From positions 620,001 to 684,000 of the forward strand of contig JAHBVE010000001.1 in assembly GCA_019637675.1 (NCBI GenBank): DNA of 64,000 nt, written 5' to 3'. Both the position numbers and the translations under genes were made by a program. The notes beneath the pieces were generated by a model, which was not told the DNA's origin, ran no database searches, and was given only the letters and a program-made list of their open reading frames with translations. Source of the DNA: Anaerolineales bacterium (lineage in GTDB: Bacteria; Chloroflexota; Anaerolineae; Anaerolineales; UBA11579). Below, in pieces: positions 62,292 through 64,000 of the stretch (within the stretch, counting starts at the first letter, position 1; each line of letters begins with the position of its first letter).

Positions 62292-62840
62292 GTGTCTAGA
62301 GTAGGACGTTTGCCAATTGAGATCCCTTCCGGTGTGGAAGTGAGCATCAATGGCTCAACAATTAAAGTAAAAGGCCCCAAGGGCGAGCTTTCGCATACCT
62401 TCCCGGCTGAGATCAGCTTTGAGAAGGACGGCAACAACCTTGAGGTCAAGCGCAACAGCGAAGAGAAGTTCGGCCGCAGCATCCATGGCACCGCCCGCGC
62501 GGTGGTGAACAACATGGTGGTAGGCACCAGCCAGGGCTTCACCAAGACGCTGGAAGTGCAGGGCGTGGGCTACCGTGCCGAGGTTAAGGGCAAGAACCTG
62601 GTCCTGCATGTTGGCTATTCCAACCCGGTGGAAGTGGAGCCGCCTGTGGGCATCTCCTACGCCACTGCGGAAGGCGGCCAGATCATTATTAGTGGGCACG
62701 ACAAGGTGCTGGTGGGTGAGACTGCCGCCCGCATCCGCAAGGTGCGTCCGCCCGAGCCGTACAAAGGCAAGGGCATTCGCTACCAGGGCGAGTTTGTGCG
62801 CCTCAAGGCTGGTAAGGCTGCTAAGGCTGCCTCCGGATAA
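62292..62840 (+). CDS. rplF: Ribosomal protein L6
   Basis: 182 residues from GTG 62292: 'SRVGRLPIEIPSGVEVSING', 'LEVQGVGYRAEVKGKNLVLH' and 'RKVRPPEPYKGKGIRYQGEF'. SD GGAGG. The frame extends upstream into rpsH, but those residues are not L6. Confidence 0.97.
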   Translation: MSRVGRLPIEIPSGVEVSINGSTIKVKGPKGELSHTFPAEISFEKDGNNLEVKRNSEEKFGRSIHGTARAVVNNMVVGTSQGFTKTLEVQGVGYRAEVKGKNLVLHVGYSNPVEVEPPVGISYATAEGGQIIISGHDKVLVGETAARIRKVRPPEPYKGKGIRYQGEFVRLKAGKAAKAASG

Positions 62841-62855
62841 GGTTGAGAACGAGAT

Positions 62856-63221
62856 ATGGCAACTAAAACACGAGCACAATCCCGTCAGAAGCGCCACAAG
62901 CGTGTGCGCGGCAAGATCAGCGGCACCGCGGCGCGCCCGCGTCTCAACGTGTTCCGCAGCCTGAGCGGCATCTACGTTCAGCTGATCGATGATGTGTCCG
63001 GCCACACCCTGTTGTCGGCCTCCAGCATCGATGGCGAGCTGCGCGGCACGCTGAAGGGCAAGAACAAGACGGACCAGGCCCGCATGGTGGGCGAGGCGGT
63101 GGCCAAGCGAGCTGTCGCCAAGGGCATCAAGCAAGTGGTGATGGACCGCGGCGGTTTCCGCTACGCGGGCCGCATCAAAGCCCTGGCCGAAGGCGCCCGC
63201 AAGGAAGGTCTTGAATTTTAG
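62856..63221 (+). CDS. rplR: Ribosomal protein L18
   Basis: 121 residues: '[20 protein letters not shown]', '[20 protein letters not shown]' and '[20 protein letters not shown]'. Binds 5S rRNA. A hairpin spans its stop codon. Confidence 0.97.
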   Translation: MATKTRAQSRQKRHKRVRGKISGTAARPRLNVFRSLSGIYVQLIDDVSGHTLLSASSIDGELRGTLKGKNKTDQARMVGEAVAKRAVAKGIKQVVMDRGGFRYAGRIKALAEGARKEGLEF

Positions 63222-63250
63222 GCTCGCCTGCGGCGAACCCAAAATTCAAG
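63210..63250 (+). promoter_or_regulatory. Hairpin across the rplR stop
   Basis: CTTGAATTTT (63210-63219) pairs perfectly with AAAATTCAAG (63241-63250), with an inner TCGCC/GGCGA. The rplR stop begins at the end of the 5' arm; rpsE SD TAGGAG follows directly. Confidence 0.65.
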
Positions 63251-63262
63251 TAGGAGAAACCT

Positions 63263-63835
63263 ATGGCTGATACGAAACAACGCACGAAGAAAGATCGCAA
63301 GAGCGAGGCGCCTGCCTACGAGGCAGCCTTCGAGCTTGAAGAGAAGACCATTGAGATCCGCCGTGTATCCAAAGTGGTACAGGGTGGCCGCCGTTTCGCC
63401 TTCCGCGTAACCGTCGTCGTGGGTGACCACAGCGGCCAGGTCGGCGCCGGGGTTGGCAAAGCCACCACCGTGCCCGAGGCGATCCGCAAGGCCACCACGC
63501 GGGCCCGTAAGCAGCTGCGCCGCATGAACGTGTACGGCGGCACCATCCCGCATGCCGTGATCGGCCGTGTGGGTGGCGCCGAGGTGCTGCTCAAGCCCGC
63601 CTCGCCCGGTACAGGCGTTATTGCCGGCGGCGGTGTGCGTGCGGTCATGCAGGCCGTGGGCGTGCGCGACATTCTGACCAAATCAATGGGCAGCGGCAAC
63701 ATTCACAACGTGGTCATGGCCACCCTGGATGCGCTGGACCAGCTCAAGTCTGTGGATGAGCAGGCCCGCCTGCGCGGCAAGGACGTGAAGGAGCTCAAGC
63801 CCTTCTGGGACCGAGGCAAGAAGAATGGCAGCTAA
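63263..63835 (+). CDS. rpsE: Ribosomal protein S5
   Basis: 190 residues: '[20 protein letters not shown]', '[20 protein letters not shown]' and '[20 protein letters not shown]'. Mildly extended at both ends. Overlaps rpmD by 11 nt. Confidence 0.97.
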   Translation: MADTKQRTKKDRKSEAPAYEAAFELEEKTIEIRRVSKVVQGGRRFAFRVTVVVGDHSGQVGAGVGKATTVPEAIRKATTRARKQLRRMNVYGGTIPHAVIGRVGGAEVLLKPASPGTGVIAGGGVRAVMQAVGVRDILTKSMGSGNIHNVVMATLDALDQLKSVDEQARLRGKDVKELKPFWDRGKKNGS

Positions 63836-64000
63836 AGGCACTGGCAAAAAGATCAAGATCACGCTGGTGCGCAGCCCCATCGGGGCCACGGAGCGCCACA
63901 AGCGCACCGTGAAGGCCCTGGGCCTGCGCAAGATGCACCAGAGCGTAGTGGCTGAAGACAACGCCACCGTACGCGGCATGGTGAACAGCGTTACGCATTT
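63825..64000 (+). CDS. rpmD: Ribosomal protein L30, cut by window end
   Basis: 58 codons without a stop: '[20 protein letters not shown]', '[20 protein letters not shown]' and '[10 protein letters not shown]', nearly the full family length. Starts inside the rpsE 3' end. In related genomes rplO and secY would follow. Confidence 0.95.
   Translation, partial: MAAKGTGKKIKITLVRSPIGATERHKRTVKALGLRKMHQSVVAEDNATVRGMVNSVTH

Overview
The window is a GC-rich bacterial chromosome segment, probably from an Anaerolineae-like member of the Chloroflexota. This is inferred from gene content (rpsN of the zinc type, a str-S10-spc gene cluster, DnaB-DnaD-DnaI-type helicase loading genes, CdaA/CdaR, no outer-membrane genes) and from intergenic 'gtcattgcgagg...gacgaagcaatc' repeats that I recall from that phylum. 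No 16S rRNA is present to confirm it.

Layout. 0-5.6 kb: end of a kbl-type PLP enzyme, a CoaE fused to a GNAT-like domain, diadenylate cyclase CdaA and its YbbR partner, and Der GTPase. 5.7-7.1 kb: small membrane or hypothetical proteins. 7.2-14.4 kb: a GntR regulator followed by a ten-gene bacterial microcompartment (BMC) operon with RpiB-like isomerase, DeoC aldolase, acylating aldehyde dehydrogenase, one BMC-H, one BMC-T, three BMC-P, a EutJ-like chaperone and one unknown small protein. This is the sugar-phosphate-utilising (SPU) type of locus and the most interesting system here. 14.4-22.6 kb: signal peptidase I, tRNA-Glu inside a cluster of perfect hairpins, a zinc-binding lipoprotein under a palindromic operator, GGDEF and histidine kinase/response regulator signalling genes, PhoU and a DtxR-family regulator. 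22.7-24.2 kb: an AT-rich PD-(D/E)XK-like gene of foreign character and the 3' remnant of a duplicated helicase-loader gene. 24.3-28.2 kb (minus strand): bifunctional nuclease, DnaB, DnaD-like protein and a double-ATPase DnaI/DnaC-like loader. 28.4-38.1 kb: an orphan response regulator, a repeat-filled spacer, DDAH-like amidinohydrolase, ArgS, S20, Era, an ECF sigma/anti-sigma pair, DinB-like and 3-hydroxyisobutyrate dehydrogenase-like proteins. 38.1-45.8 kb: a PTS/GH38 alpha-mannosidase/mannose-6-P isomerase operon with its GntR regulator and HPr, fitting uptake and cleavage of a mannoside such as mannosylglycerate. 45.8-64 kb: rnpB (minus), then rpoB (with no rpoC after it), rpsL-rpsG-fusA-tuf-rpsJ and rplC through rpmD (cut by the window end).

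How it works together. The BMC operon would confine acetaldehyde made by DeoC from deoxyribose-5-phosphate and pass it to the CoA-acylating dehydrogenase. Four of its proteins carry a similar short amphipathic helix that looks like an encapsulation signal. No alcohol dehydrogenase or phosphotransacylase is encoded beside it. Across the window several genes have a TATAAT-like -10 box so close to the start codon that their mRNAs must be leaderless or nearly so, whereas the ribosomal operons have near-consensus promoters followed by long structured leaders. Perfect short inverted repeats are common at gene junctions.
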